This document shows positions 1 to 7,942 of a stretch of 47,000 nt of DNA, in pieces. The notes under the pieces are model-generated. The model did no database searches and was not told the origin of the DNA. It saw only the letters and a program-made list of their open reading frames with translations. Location of the stretch: NCBI GenBank assembly GCA_028047635.1, contig JAOFXR010000021.1, positions 1-47,000 on the forward strand, written 5' to 3'. The stretch comes from Verrucomicrobiales bacterium. Its GTDB lineage: Bacteria > Verrucomicrobiota > Verrucomicrobiia > Verrucomicrobiales > DEV007. Position numbers and translations under genes: made by a program. The first letter of the stretch is position 1. The number at the start of each line of letters is the position of its first letter.

Positions 1-26
1 ACGTAAGCGCTAAGTCTTTGGCAGAC

Positions 27-713
27 ATGCCACAAAACATCGTCATCACAGGCGTATCTCGGGGGCTGGGCAAGGCCATGGCCCTCGAGTTCGCCAGTCG
101 TGGCCACCGCATCTTTGGTGGAGCCCGCGACACAGATGCAATCAGTTCCCTTTCCGCTCAGCTGGGCGGAGATCATTATTTCTCTGAGCTGGATGTTGCT
201 GACGAAAGTTCAGTGCAACATTTTTCAGAACAGACCCGGTCGCGAATCAAAGCGCCCGATGTACTGATCAACGCGGCGGCCCTCATCAACGAGCCCGCCC
301 CTCTTTGGGAAGTTCCAACCGATGAGTTTTCCCAACTCATGAACATCAACCTCACGGGTGTCCACCGCCTCATTTCGGCTTTTACTCCTTCAATGATTGC
401 CGCTGGCAGCGGAGTGATTATTAATTTTTCGAGCGGTTGGGGCCGTTCTACTTCTTTCGATGTTGCCCCATACTGCGCGACGAAATGGGGCATTGAAGGG
501 CTTACTCAGGCACTGGCACAAGATCTCCCCACCGGACTGGCGGCAGTGGCTTTCAATCCCGGTGTGATTGATACCGCGATGCTGCAAAAATGTTTCGGTG
601 AAGAAGCAAGGCACTATCCCGAGCCTGATGAATGGGCAAAGGTAGCCGTTCCGTTTTTGGAATCACTTGATGCCAGCAACAACGGGCAGGCGTTGACTCG
701 TCCGGGGATGTGA
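27..713 (+). CDS. SDR family NAD(P)-dependent oxidoreductase
   Basis: This is a classical short-chain dehydrogenase/reductase that should oxidise or reduce an alcohol/carbonyl substrate with NAD(P)(H) in the cytoplasm. The N-terminal Rossmann glycine motif GVSRGLG lies near residues 9-15, an NAAA segment follows strand 4, and the catalytic residues are Ser135/136 (FSSGWG), Tyr149 and Lys153 (YCATK). About 228 residues is slightly short for the roughly 250-residue family norm. I chose the ATG at 27. A TTG at 18 in the same frame is possible, and neither has a clear ribosome binding site. It converges on the xylR-like gene, with a hairpin between the two. The substrate cannot be told from sequence. 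Confidence 0.85.
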   Translation: MPQNIVITGVSRGLGKAMALEFASRGHRIFGGARDTDAISSLSAQLGGDHYFSELDVADESSVQHFSEQTRSRIKAPDVLINAAALINEPAPLWEVPTDEFSQLMNINLTGVHRLISAFTPSMIAAGSGVIINFSSGWGRSTSFDVAPYCATKWGIEGLTQALAQDLPTGLAAVAFNPGVIDTAMLQKCFGEEARHYPEPDEWAKVAVPFLESLDASNNGQALTRPGM

Positions 714-764
714 CCGGAAGAGCTCCTATTTCTCCATTTGGGATAGGCTTTGAAGATTTCTCTG

Positions 765-792
765 GTCATTCAGTCAGGAGTGACTGAATGAC
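765..792. terminator. Perfect 12-bp hairpin between convergent genes
   Basis: GTCATTCAGTCA (765-776) is followed by the loop GGAG and its exact complement TGACTGAATGAC (781-792). It sits between the stop of the SDR gene and the stop of the convergent regulator gene. There is no clear U-tract on either side, so it may be a bidirectional terminator or a 3'-end stabilising hairpin. The stem is seen directly and the function is inferred. Confidence 0.6.
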
Positions 793-802
793 ATTAATCA
801 TC

Positions 803-1942
803 TCAGTTCGCCCGGCGAAACTTCGAAGGCGGAATTCCAGTGAGCCGTTTAAAGACAACCGTCATTTGCTCAGGCTCATTGAACCCGCACAATTCGGCGA
901 CGAGTGAAATGGGATGATTCGTTTCCGCAAGAAGCCGCTTCGCATGATTCACCCGCAACTGACAAAGCATTTCCCAGGGCGTGCAGCGGTAGTGCTCTTT
1001 GAATTTCCTCTCGAGTGTTCGCCTCGCAATCCTCAAATCTGAGCAGAGCGTCGTGACATTGACTGGATCTTGCAACCGATCCGAGAGGTAAGACATGGCG
1101 CGCCGAAGCATCGCATCGTCGACCGAAAAATGATTCGCCGAGTGTCTGAGGATCACTCCGCCTGGCGGAACGATACGAGGCATCGATAAATCCTTTTTTT
1201 CCCTGGCAAGCAATCCCTGCATCGATTCCCCAACGACTTCCCCTATCGCATTCCACGGAATCGAAACACTTGAAAGCATCGGGTGCGTCAGTCCACACAC
1301 CAACTCGTCGTTGTTCGCGCCGATCACAGCAACCTCGTCAGGAACTTTGATACCAAGTTGCTGACAGGCGCCACAAAGATAACGTCCCAACGGATCGTGA
1401 ACCGCAAAGATTCCGACAGGCCATGGCAGCTCAATGAGCCATTTCCGCAACTCACGACTCGGTTGCACAAACGATTCACTGTAGCGCGTGTCTTCGAAGC
1501 CGCTTTCCGTGTGCACCGTCACAGATGCCCCGGGCCCGACCCAATCGATAAACCCCTGGATCCGCTGATCAGAATACGGCTGCCCATTCCCAAGACAGGC
1601 AAAATGCCGCAATCCCGATTGTTGAAGCGCACGCGCCGCCTCTCTTCCCACCGCCTCGTCGTCAACATCAACGCTCACCACCCCCGGGTATTGAAAATCG
1701 GTATCAACAATCACCGTCGGAGTTCCCAGTACCAGCTCAAGAAGGGACTCCGTTTTGTCCGGCAACCATTCGGTAATCAGACCATCAGGCTCGAGCTCGC
1801 TCAGCAAGCGTTCTAATTCCGCTTGAGGCCGATGAATACTCATCACTCGAAAATCGAGGTCGCGCCTCACGAAAGGCATCAACGAAGGCGTGAGCCGTCT
1901 CAGAAAGACCTCTGACATGACAATTGCTACCTGATGACTCAT
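803..1942 (-). CDS. xylR: XylR-like transcriptional regulator (sugar-binding domain plus AraC HTH)
   Basis: This regulator joins a LacI/periplasmic-binding-like ligand domain (about residues 5-270, including the ALQQSGLRHFACLG and VIGANNDELVCGLTHPMLSS stretches) to a C-terminal AraC-type double helix-turn-helix (about residues 285-378, with RTLERKFKEHYRCTPWE and a GFNEPEQMTVVFKRLTGIPP signature). That is the architecture of E. coli XylR, which binds D-xylose and activates xyl genes. It is divergent from xylA, 120 bp away, which supports the same role. I chose the ATG at 1942. An upstream in-frame start at 2002 would add 20 residues (MRKRKPQNACIFCGFASKVK) that do not fit the family and would run into the shared promoter. 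The symbol is by architecture and context only. Confidence 0.8.
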   Translation of the reverse strand: MSHQVAIVMSEVFLRRLTPSLMPFVRRDLDFRVMSIHRPQAELERLLSELEPDGLITEWLPDKTESLLELVLGTPTVIVDTDFQYPGVVSVDVDDEAVGREAARALQQSGLRHFACLGNGQPYSDQRIQGFIDWVGPGASVTVHTESGFEDTRYSESFVQPSRELRKWLIELPWPVGIFAVHDPLGRYLCGACQQLGIKVPDEVAVIGANNDELVCGLTHPMLSSVSIPWNAIGEVVGESMQGLLAREKKDLSMPRIVPPGGVILRHSANHFSVDDAMLRRAMSYLSDRLQDPVNVTTLCSDLRIARRTLERKFKEHYRCTPWEMLCQLRVNHAKRLLAETNHPISLVAELCGFNEPEQMTVVFKRLTGIPPSKFRRAN

Positions 1943-1985
1943 TTTTACTTTTGACGCAAATCCACAGAATATACACGCATTTTGC

Positions 1986-2049
1986 GGTTTTCGCTTTCTC
2001 AACTTGTCCTAAACTGGGCGCTCAATTAAAAACGCCCCCGGCGAAAACC
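1986..2049. promoter_or_regulatory. Candidate operator region between xylR and xylA
   Basis: The short divergent gap contains a 9-bp inverted repeat, GGTTTTCGC (1986-1994) and GCGAAAACC (2041-2049). Nested inside it is a GGGCG/CGCCC pair (2016-2020 and 2033-2037) flanking an A/T-rich stretch. This is where a XylR-type regulator would bind. No confident -35/-10 pair could be assigned. The repeats are seen and the operator role is inferred. Confidence 0.4.
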
Positions 2050-2062
2050 TTTTTTAAAGAAC

Positions 2063-3367
2063 ATGCAATACTTCGACTGCGACAAAATCCAATTCGAGGG
2101 AACTTCCTCGAAGAACGCCCTCTCATTCAAACACTACAACGCGGACGAGCTCGTCGGCGGAAAGTCGATGAAAGATCACCTCCGCTTTGCCGGTGCTTAC
2201 TGGCACATCATGCGGAACGATTTATCAGATCCCTTCGGTGGCGGAACCGCTCAAATGCCATGGGATGACGGAAGCGACTCGGTCGAAAATGCACTCACTC
2301 GCGTCGACGTCTTTTTTGAGTTCCTCGATAAAATGGGAATTGAATACTACTGCTGGCACGACCGCGACATCGCTCCCGAGCTCAATGATCTCAGCGCATC
2401 CAGTGCAGCTCTCGACAAAGTCGTAGCAAAACTCAAAGACAAACAAAACGAAACCGGAGTGAAGCTGCTCTGGGGAACCGCTTGTCTCTTTTCCCATCCA
2501 CGCTATTCGCAAGGTGCCGCCACTTCTCCCGACGCCAACGTTTACGCCTATGCCGGTGCACAGGTGAAAAAAGCAATGGAAGCAACCAAAGAGCTCGACG
2601 GCCTTGGCTACACTTTCTGGGGAGGTCGCGAAGGCTACTCGACATTGCTCAACACGAACATGAAGCGTGAGATCGATCACCTCGCTGCGTTTCTCCACAT
2701 GGCCGTAGACCACGCGAAGAAGATCGGTTTTGACGGACCTTTTTACATCGAGCCAAAACCTCGCGAACCTTCTACGCACCAGTACGACAGCGACGCAGCT
2801 GCCTGTCTCAACTTCCTCCGCGAGTATGATCTCATGGACCGGTTCAGATTGAACATTGAAACCAACCACGCCACTCTCGCCGGCCACACGATGGAGCACG
2901 AGCTCACCGTCGCTGCCAATGCGGGAATGTTAGGAAGTATCGATGCGAACCGCGGTGACACTCTCATCGGATGGGATACGGATCAATTTCCCACCGACAT
3001 TCACCTCGCGACACAAGTGATGCTGGTTGTGTTGGAAATGGGCGGGCTCACCACCGGTGGCCTGAACTTTGATGCGAAGCGTCGCCGTGAATCTCACGAG
3101 CCAATCGACCTCGTTCACGCGCACATTGGCGGAATGGACGCCTTTGCACGCGGCCTCAAGATCGCACACGCTATTCGCGAAGACCGACGCCTCCTGAATT
3201 TCGTCGATGAGCGCTACAGCTCATTCGACAAAGACATTGGTGCCAAAGTCGAGTCCGGCCAGTGCAGCTTCGAAGACCTCGAAGCCTTCACTCAGGCCAA
3301 CGGCGAGCCCACCGTAGCCAGCGGTCGTCAGGAGATGCTCGAGAACCTCGTGAACGAGTTTCTTTAA
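2063..3367 (+). CDS. xylA: Xylose isomerase
   Basis: This enzyme interconverts D-xylose and D-xylulose, the first intracellular step of xylose use. Recognisable family motifs are FKHYNADE near residue 25, WGGREGY near 187, YIEPKP with metal-ligand Glu230, and [10 protein letters not shown] near residues 265-275. At 434 residues it matches the long (class II) xylose isomerases of about 440 residues. The ATG at 2063 gives the expected N-terminus ([16 protein letters not shown]). It is divergent from the XylR-like regulator and followed by a strong terminator, so it looks monocistronic and xylose-regulated. No xylulokinase or xylose transporter gene lies in this window. Confidence 0.96.
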   Translation: MQYFDCDKIQFEGTSSKNALSFKHYNADELVGGKSMKDHLRFAGAYWHIMRNDLSDPFGGGTAQMPWDDGSDSVENALTRVDVFFEFLDKMGIEYYCWHDRDIAPELNDLSASSAALDKVVAKLKDKQNETGVKLLWGTACLFSHPRYSQGAATSPDANVYAYAGAQVKKAMEATKELDGLGYTFWGGREGYSTLLNTNMKREIDHLAAFLHMAVDHAKKIGFDGPFYIEPKPREPSTHQYDSDAAACLNFLREYDLMDRFRLNIETNHATLAGHTMEHELTVAANAGMLGSIDANRGDTLIGWDTDQFPTDIHLATQVMLVVLEMGGLTTGGLNFDAKRRRESHEPIDLVHAHIGGMDAFARGLKIAHAIREDRRLLNFVDERYSSFDKDIGAKVESGQCSFEDLEAFTQANGEPTVASGRQEMLENLVNEFL

Positions 3368-3383
3368 GCCCACTTCGAGGGAT

Positions 3384-3396
3384 CAAACCCTGTTAA
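3384..3396 (+). repeat. Short CAACCCTGTTG-family repeat copy
   Basis: TCAAACCCTGTTA lies just after the xylA stop and immediately before the terminator stem. It shares the core AACCCTGTT with intergenic copies at 11297-11309 (reverse strand), 26430-26442 and 32581-32620. Confidence 0.4.
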
Positions 3397-3433
3397 GCGT
3401 GAGACTATACCCTGTATGGTCTCGCGCTTTTTT
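3395..3433 (+). terminator. Intrinsic terminator of xylA
   Basis: The stem AAGCG-T-GAGAC-T-ATAC (3395-3410) pairs with GTAT-G-GTCTC-G-CGCTT (3414-3429) around the 3-nt loop CCT, giving about 16 pairs including two G-U. A run of six T (3428-3433) follows. This is a textbook rho-independent terminator 27 bases after the xylA stop codon. Confidence 0.9.
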
Positions 3434-3527
3434 GTGTAGAGATCACGAGCAGTAAAGCCCGCTTCAGGCGATTTCTCATTATTAAAGGCAAAGGCATCTC
3501 GAAGCTAACCGTCACCACAAACTCACC

Positions 3528-4115
3528 TCAATTCGGTGAAGAGGCTTCGTTACTTTTAGGAACGGCACGTGTCATAAGAATTGGCCTCTCTAAATCGAAA
3601 TGCTCGCTGAAGCTATCGATCTTACTTACCAGCTCAGAACCGTCCGCAAAAATAATCATCTTTGAAGGACTGTCTGCTTTCTTGATTTCCCCTTCCAACT
3701 TTTCATCCCCTAAAAGTGACTCGTAGCGACTGAAGGGATCAGCTTCCCAGAATAAAATAGAGTCAGGCTCGATGAGCTTAAAAGCCCCCAACAAATATAC
3801 GCCGTCCTCAGCTTCATCCTCCATTTGGATAGAAATGAATCCAGCCTCTTCCTCATCCTTCGATCGCAAAGCATTAAATTTACCCCGCCTCGTCACGAAT
3901 TCATTCCCCTTCCATTCGATCCAGGCAATACGCCCAATGCTCTCTTCATCAAAGGCAATATGAAATACTCCCTCACCCATTCTCCAAGTGCCTTGAAACT
4001 CTTCCTGCAATGAAATCTCTGTTTCTTTAGCAATTGGAGTGACCGTTCGAACAGGACTGCAGGCGACCAGAAGCGAGGAAGAAACAGCAAAAAGTGAAAG
4101 TAATGGTCGAATCAT
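3528..4115 (-). CDS. Hypothetical lipoprotein
   Basis: The product is a protein of about 195 residues with a type II signal peptide: MIRPLLSLFAVSSSLLVAC, ending in the lipobox LVAC, so the mature protein should begin at a lipidated cysteine. The rest is acidic, with short beta-type segments (GTWRMGEGVFHIAFDEE, GRIAWIEWKGNEF) that resemble small lipocalin-like or secreted domains, but I do not recognise the family. I chose the ATG at 4115. A GTG at 4130 would put five residues before the positively charged signal start. It is last in a minus-strand row of exported proteins, 129 bp after the LamG-like gene, and may be transcribed separately. No function can be assigned. Confidence 0.7.
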   Translation of the reverse strand: MIRPLLSLFAVSSSLLVACSPVRTVTPIAKETEISLQEEFQGTWRMGEGVFHIAFDEESIGRIAWIEWKGNEFVTRRGKFNALRSKDEEEAGFISIQMEDEAEDGVYLLGAFKLIEPDSILFWEADPFSRYESLLGDEKLEGEIKKADSPSKMIIFADGSELVSKIDSFSEHFDLERPILMTRAVPKSNEASSPN

Positions 4116-4244
4116 GCTTACATCAAACACTCTCAGCTGACATCAAACGAATCGTTAAAATCGATCTAAACATCGAATGAAATGATTCCTCTAATTCCCA
4201 ACGGAAAAAATTGTTTACACACCTTCGAGACGGCAGAGCATTTG

Positions 4245-4964
4245 TCATTTTGGCTCCGGCGTTCTGATCACAAAATTATCGTAGTGAACTTCCCGATCCA
4301 TCGTCGTGATGTTCATATTCGATTTGGTCGTATGAGCAATCCCTTCAGACTTCAGCGTACCCGCCAACTCACCGTCGATCCAAACCTTTATCACATCGCC
4401 TTCGATCCGGATCACAAGGTCATGCCACGTCGTCGAATCGATGGAGATCTCGTTGTGAGAAACTTTCGTCTTCAGTAATTCGAGAGTGGCTGCATCAGGC
4501 TTAATCCCTGCTTTTCGCAGATCCCGAATCGACTTCAGAAACTGCCCCGTCTTGCCATCCACCAGATCAATCGATTGTGCCCCCACGACCACATGACAAA
4601 TGTGGCCGGCATGAGACCCCTCGTAGTCGAGATCCCGGAACATGATGTTAAACTTATTGGACCCCGCAAACTTGAACGATACCGCCACTTCGAGATCGCT
4701 CAAGGGCGGCAACTTCACCGTGTTCACCGAAGGGTGATCCGCTGTCTTCGGAGTAATCCCGACAAGAACTCCGTCTCGAATCAAAGATTCACTTTTCCAG
4801 GAGCCCCATTCTTTTTTCAATGAAGCGTCTTCAAAATCGTCTTCGAACAACACCGTTTCGAACGGCTCAGCTTGAAGGGAAAAAGTCGATCCCGCGAACA
4901 GCCCCAGAGAAGCAATTGCGACGAGAACAGTTTCAATCCTACAAATCCAGCTTTTGGGTCTCAT
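4245..4964 (-). CDS. Secreted LamG/DUF1080-like protein
   Basis: A signal peptide (about residues 1-32, ending SLQAEP) precedes a single concanavalin/LamG-type jelly-roll domain. The typical features are LFEDDFEDASLKKEWGSW at the start, KFNIMFRDLDYEG in the middle, and the final strands TWHDLVIRIEGDVIKVWIDGE plus VHYDNFVIRTPEP. This matches the 3-keto-disaccharide hydrolase / DUF1080 and related sandwich domains that PVC bacteria encode in many copies. The domain may bind or cleave a glycan, but the exact activity is unknown. It starts 25 bp after the PhoD-like gene stop on the same strand, so the two are probably co-transcribed and exported together. Confidence 0.75.
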   Translation of the reverse strand: MRPKSWICRIETVLVAIASLGLFAGSTFSLQAEPFETVLFEDDFEDASLKKEWGSWKSESLIRDGVLVGITPKTADHPSVNTVKLPPLSDLEVAVSFKFAGSNKFNIMFRDLDYEGSHAGHICHVVVGAQSIDLVDGKTGQFLKSIRDLRKAGIKPDAATLELLKTKVSHNEISIDSTTWHDLVIRIEGDVIKVWIDGELAGTLKSEGIAHTTKSNMNITTMDREVHYDNFVIRTPEPK

Positions 4965-4989
4965 TTTCGTAGCGACAATTTTTCACCGA

Positions 4990-6843
4990 CTACTTAAGCA
5001 CAACCGCTTGTCCGTCACCGCCAGCCTTCGCTTCTTTCGAAACAACCGTGTCGGGCGCGTCTTTACCGGCCTTAACAACGAAAGTCTTTCCTTTTGGTGC
5101 TCCTGGTGTGAACGTCTTTCCACTCGCACGCACGGTGTAAAGAATCTCATCCGACTCGGCGTCGATCAACTGAACGACCGGATTCTCGATGTCGAAAGTG
5201 AGTTCACCAAGCTTGCCCCAGGAAGGCGGGTTGTAGTTGTCGAACTGCGAAATAGTCCTCGGCCAACCGGGATACTGCTCGGCGGCAGGGTCCGTGACAT
5301 CGACATTTCGGGGCCAGCATTCCATCCTGATTTCGCGGGATTTCGTATTGAAACGAACAAAACCGAATCCGGCGGCGCGAGTGTTGAGGATATTTCCTGC
5401 AGGATTTTTCTCAGGATTTGCCGCCGCGTAGTTCGTCACCTTGTTATTGAAGCCATCGAGGTGATCGCCATTGTAATCGGGGGCACCGGCCTCGCGATTC
5501 GCGCCTGCCTCGAGCGGCTCCCACCAACGCAAATACAGGTTGGTAATCGAAGGAACGCAAAACGACCAGATCGCATCGCGGTATTCATCAACGCCCTGGT
5601 GAAAAATCGTCGCAAGGTGCTGGTCACCGGCATAGTGAAACGCGAAACCTTTACGAAGTGAGCGAAGGGCATTGTTCCTCGGAGTCTGCGGCCAGCCGTT
5701 GGAGTCCATATCGGCATGGAGTCGCCCGTTCGCGGAACCGTGAATATGAGCGCCTCCGCAAAAAATCGTCGCGGAAAGCACTGCCTTCATGTTGGCGTGA
5801 CTCCAATCCTGAGCCCACTCATCAATGAACTTGAGCTGACGCTCGCCGAGGAGAATCGCACCGTCCACATCGATGCTGGCCGGATCGTATTCAGGATTGC
5901 TGATGTGATCGGGACGAGGCCCCTGCTTGGGAACACGACCGGCAGGGCCTGTCTTAAATTTACGATCTTCAAGGATCGCAAAATCAATGTTTCCCCAATT
6001 GAGATTCGTGTACCAGACTCCGATACCCTGAGCAATCTTCGTGGGATCCACCGGATCGGGAAAGTGACTTGTCTGAGCGCGCTCCACTTCCTGAACGTAG
6101 TCACCCGGCTGAATGTAGCCTCCGTCAGCAGCACCACTGAGAGTCGAAACCTTACCGCTTTCGCCCCACAAGTTTGGCTGTCCCGCATCGTGATCATCGG
6201 GGAGACAAAGCGTTGGTCGATCCTTGATGATTTCACCAAAATCCCGACCGAATCTAAGCCACGCGGCATAGTGGCGGTGATGGTCATAAACCTGATCGCC
6301 GGAAAAGAAAAGCACGTCAGCATCAACCTTCTTTACATTATCGATCAAATCCTGACGGGAAAGATCTCCACCATGAGAAGGGTGAATCGAGTTCCCCGTA
6401 AAGCCTGCGACGATGACCTCATCTTTATCGGTCGGGTTTTTGCGAATCGTGCCTTCGTAAGTGGCCTCAGTTCCGTGAGCGACGCGATATTTCGCCGCTT
6501 TGGTATCATCCCAGTCTTCAACGCGAAACGGTGCCGTCCAGCCTCGCTCGATCGCTTCTGTCTTCGCGACCTCGACCCACTTTCCGTCTTTCTCGATCTC
6601 AAGGCGCACTGTTTTGGTATCGCCTTCGGGAATCGGATACAGCTGGGCCGTCAGTTTGAGAGTGTTGTCACTGACCGTGTAGAGAGCAAAGCAGATGATG
6701 TCCTTTTTCTCGACCTCTGGAATCGCGAGAATGGCACGCCCCTTGCCTTTTGCCTTACCTTTTTTTCCATTTTGTTGAGCGTCAGCAATACCCGTAATCA
6801 AAAGGGCGGTGCAACAGAGGGTGAGGAGTCGAACAAATTTCAT
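4990..6843 (-). CDS. Exported PhoD-like alkaline phosphatase/phosphodiesterase
   Basis: The product is a 617-residue secreted metallophosphoesterase. Residues 1-22 form a signal peptide (ending GIADAQQ) followed by a Lys/Gly-rich linker (QQNGKKGKAKGKGR). An N-terminal beta domain leads to a calcineurin-like catalytic domain of the PhoD type: GFTGNSIHPSHGGDLSRQDL, FFSGDQVYDHHRHY (about residues 179-192), CLPDDHDAGQPN (about 209-220) and HYAGDQHLATIFHQG (about 400-414) supply the expected Asp/His metal ligands. The C-terminus has a short beta domain. PhoD enzymes release phosphate from phosphomono- and diesters outside the cytoplasm. The signal peptide is Sec-like, whereas classical PhoD uses Tat. 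It likely forms a transcription unit with the LamG-like gene downstream. Confidence 0.88.
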   Translation of the reverse strand: MKFVRLLTLCCTALLITGIADAQQNGKKGKAKGKGRAILAIPEVEKKDIICFALYTVSDNTLKLTAQLYPIPEGDTKTVRLEIEKDGKWVEVAKTEAIERGWTAPFRVEDWDDTKAAKYRVAHGTEATYEGTIRKNPTDKDEVIVAGFTGNSIHPSHGGDLSRQDLIDNVKKVDADVLFFSGDQVYDHHRHYAAWLRFGRDFGEIIKDRPTLCLPDDHDAGQPNLWGESGKVSTLSGAADGGYIQPGDYVQEVERAQTSHFPDPVDPTKIAQGIGVWYTNLNWGNIDFAILEDRKFKTGPAGRVPKQGPRPDHISNPEYDPASIDVDGAILLGERQLKFIDEWAQDWSHANMKAVLSATIFCGGAHIHGSANGRLHADMDSNGWPQTPRNNALRSLRKGFAFHYAGDQHLATIFHQGVDEYRDAIWSFCVPSITNLYLRWWEPLEAGANREAGAPDYNGDHLDGFNNKVTNYAAANPEKNPAGNILNTRAAGFGFVRFNTKSREIRMECWPRNVDVTDPAAEQYPGWPRTISQFDNYNPPSWGKLGELTFDIENPVVQLIDAESDEILYTVRASGKTFTPGAPKGKTFVVKAGKDAPDTVVSKEAKAGGDGQAVVLK

Positions 6844-6892
6844 AGGGAGAATCTAGTGATGGAATACTGCTTTGTCAGTTAAAAGGTAAAAG

Positions 6893-7807
6893 TTATGAAT
6901 GACTCATATACGCGTCAGCCTCCTCTTCCCTGAGCGACGCCGAAGCTTCGGAAACAACGGGATCCTCCGACTTCTTCCAGAGGAAAAAGAGATAGAGCGG
7001 AAGCATAAAATGGGGAGCACGAAGGATCGCTTCATGGATATACTGGTCAGCGCCCCAGTGGATCAGGTCGGTGGACATACCAGCGACCGGTCTTGCGATC
7101 GCCGTGAGGAAACCCCAAACCGCCGCATAGACCGCGCACGAGCGACGAGCGAGCGGAACGAACAGGCCAATACAAACGACGAAATCCAGGATCCCGGCCA
7201 CTCGCAGAATAGCACACGCCGTCTCCGCTTCGACGTTGAGAATCAACGAAGTCATTCCGAAAAAGTTCGCCGGAGTCGGCCAGGGATAACCAAGTGCATA
7301 AACACCATGACCAGAGAAAACCATGATCACCGCTACGATCGCGGTGATGACGGTGGCGCGATGACGAACCCCGAGAGATAAAGCCAGCACGAGGATAACC
7401 GGAATGAGCATTTGGCTACCGTGCTCAATGAATATGGGAAGCTGCCCCAGAGCAGCGAGGTATTTGGCATAACTCAAAACAACAAGGAGACCACTGCCTC
7501 CCATGAGAAAGGCCATCTGAACCTTCGATTTCTTGCGAACTGTCAGGGTGAGGATACTTAAAATGAGGTAAAGCCAACCTATTCGAGCGAGCCACTTTTG
7601 GACTAGCCCATCGTTTGCCCCCGTCCCCACAAATTCATCCCAACTGATTCCAAACCATTCCGCCAGCGCAAAGGTTTCGTCTCTCCACAAAAGAATGCCA
7701 TACGGTCCCTCCCAATACAGATGCACCCAGGCCCACCCTGCGAAGCAACAGAACCCACCAAGACGGAGGATCAGGAGCAGTAGTTTATCAGGATTCGAAG
7801 AGGTCAT
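6893..7807 (-). CDS. Integral membrane protein of unknown function
   Basis: About eight hydrophobic segments span almost the whole protein (for example KLLLLILRLGGFCCFAGWAW, WLYLILSILTLTV, MLIPVILVLALSLGV, ATVITAIVAVIMVFSG, ILDFVVCIGLFVPLA and MLPLYLFFLW near the C-terminus), and the tail is short and acidic. The spacing of segments is loosely DoxX-like, but no signature supports naming it. I chose the ATG at 7807. A TTG at 7834 would add nine residues. It lies 49 bp before the PhoD-like gene on the same strand, so it is plausibly the first gene of that unit, with the sulfatase further upstream. Function unknown. Confidence 0.7.
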   Translation of the reverse strand: MTSSNPDKLLLLILRLGGFCCFAGWAWVHLYWEGPYGILLWRDETFALAEWFGISWDEFVGTGANDGLVQKWLARIGWLYLILSILTLTVRKKSKVQMAFLMGGSGLLVVLSYAKYLAALGQLPIFIEHGSQMLIPVILVLALSLGVRHRATVITAIVAVIMVFSGHGVYALGYPWPTPANFFGMTSLILNVEAETACAILRVAGILDFVVCIGLFVPLARRSCAVYAAVWGFLTAIARPVAGMSTDLIHWGADQYIHEAILRAPHFMLPLYLFFLWKKSEDPVVSEASASLREEEADAYMSHS

Positions 7808-7942
7808 CAAATTTGGCAGCGAACTAATAACCAATCATCAGGCTCTCGCCAAGTTCCTAATCCGCCTTTGAAGGCCCCTGGCTAAACAGTAGGTAAAGGC
7901 CGCAACATCGCCCTCTAAACGGCTAACAAATCCTCAACCGTT

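Noticed and set aside
5716..6882. 388-codon plus-strand frame opposite the PhoD-like gene
   Set aside because: It is a shadow of the phosphatase gene, with no family signature, whereas the minus strand carries a signal peptide and all metal-site motifs.
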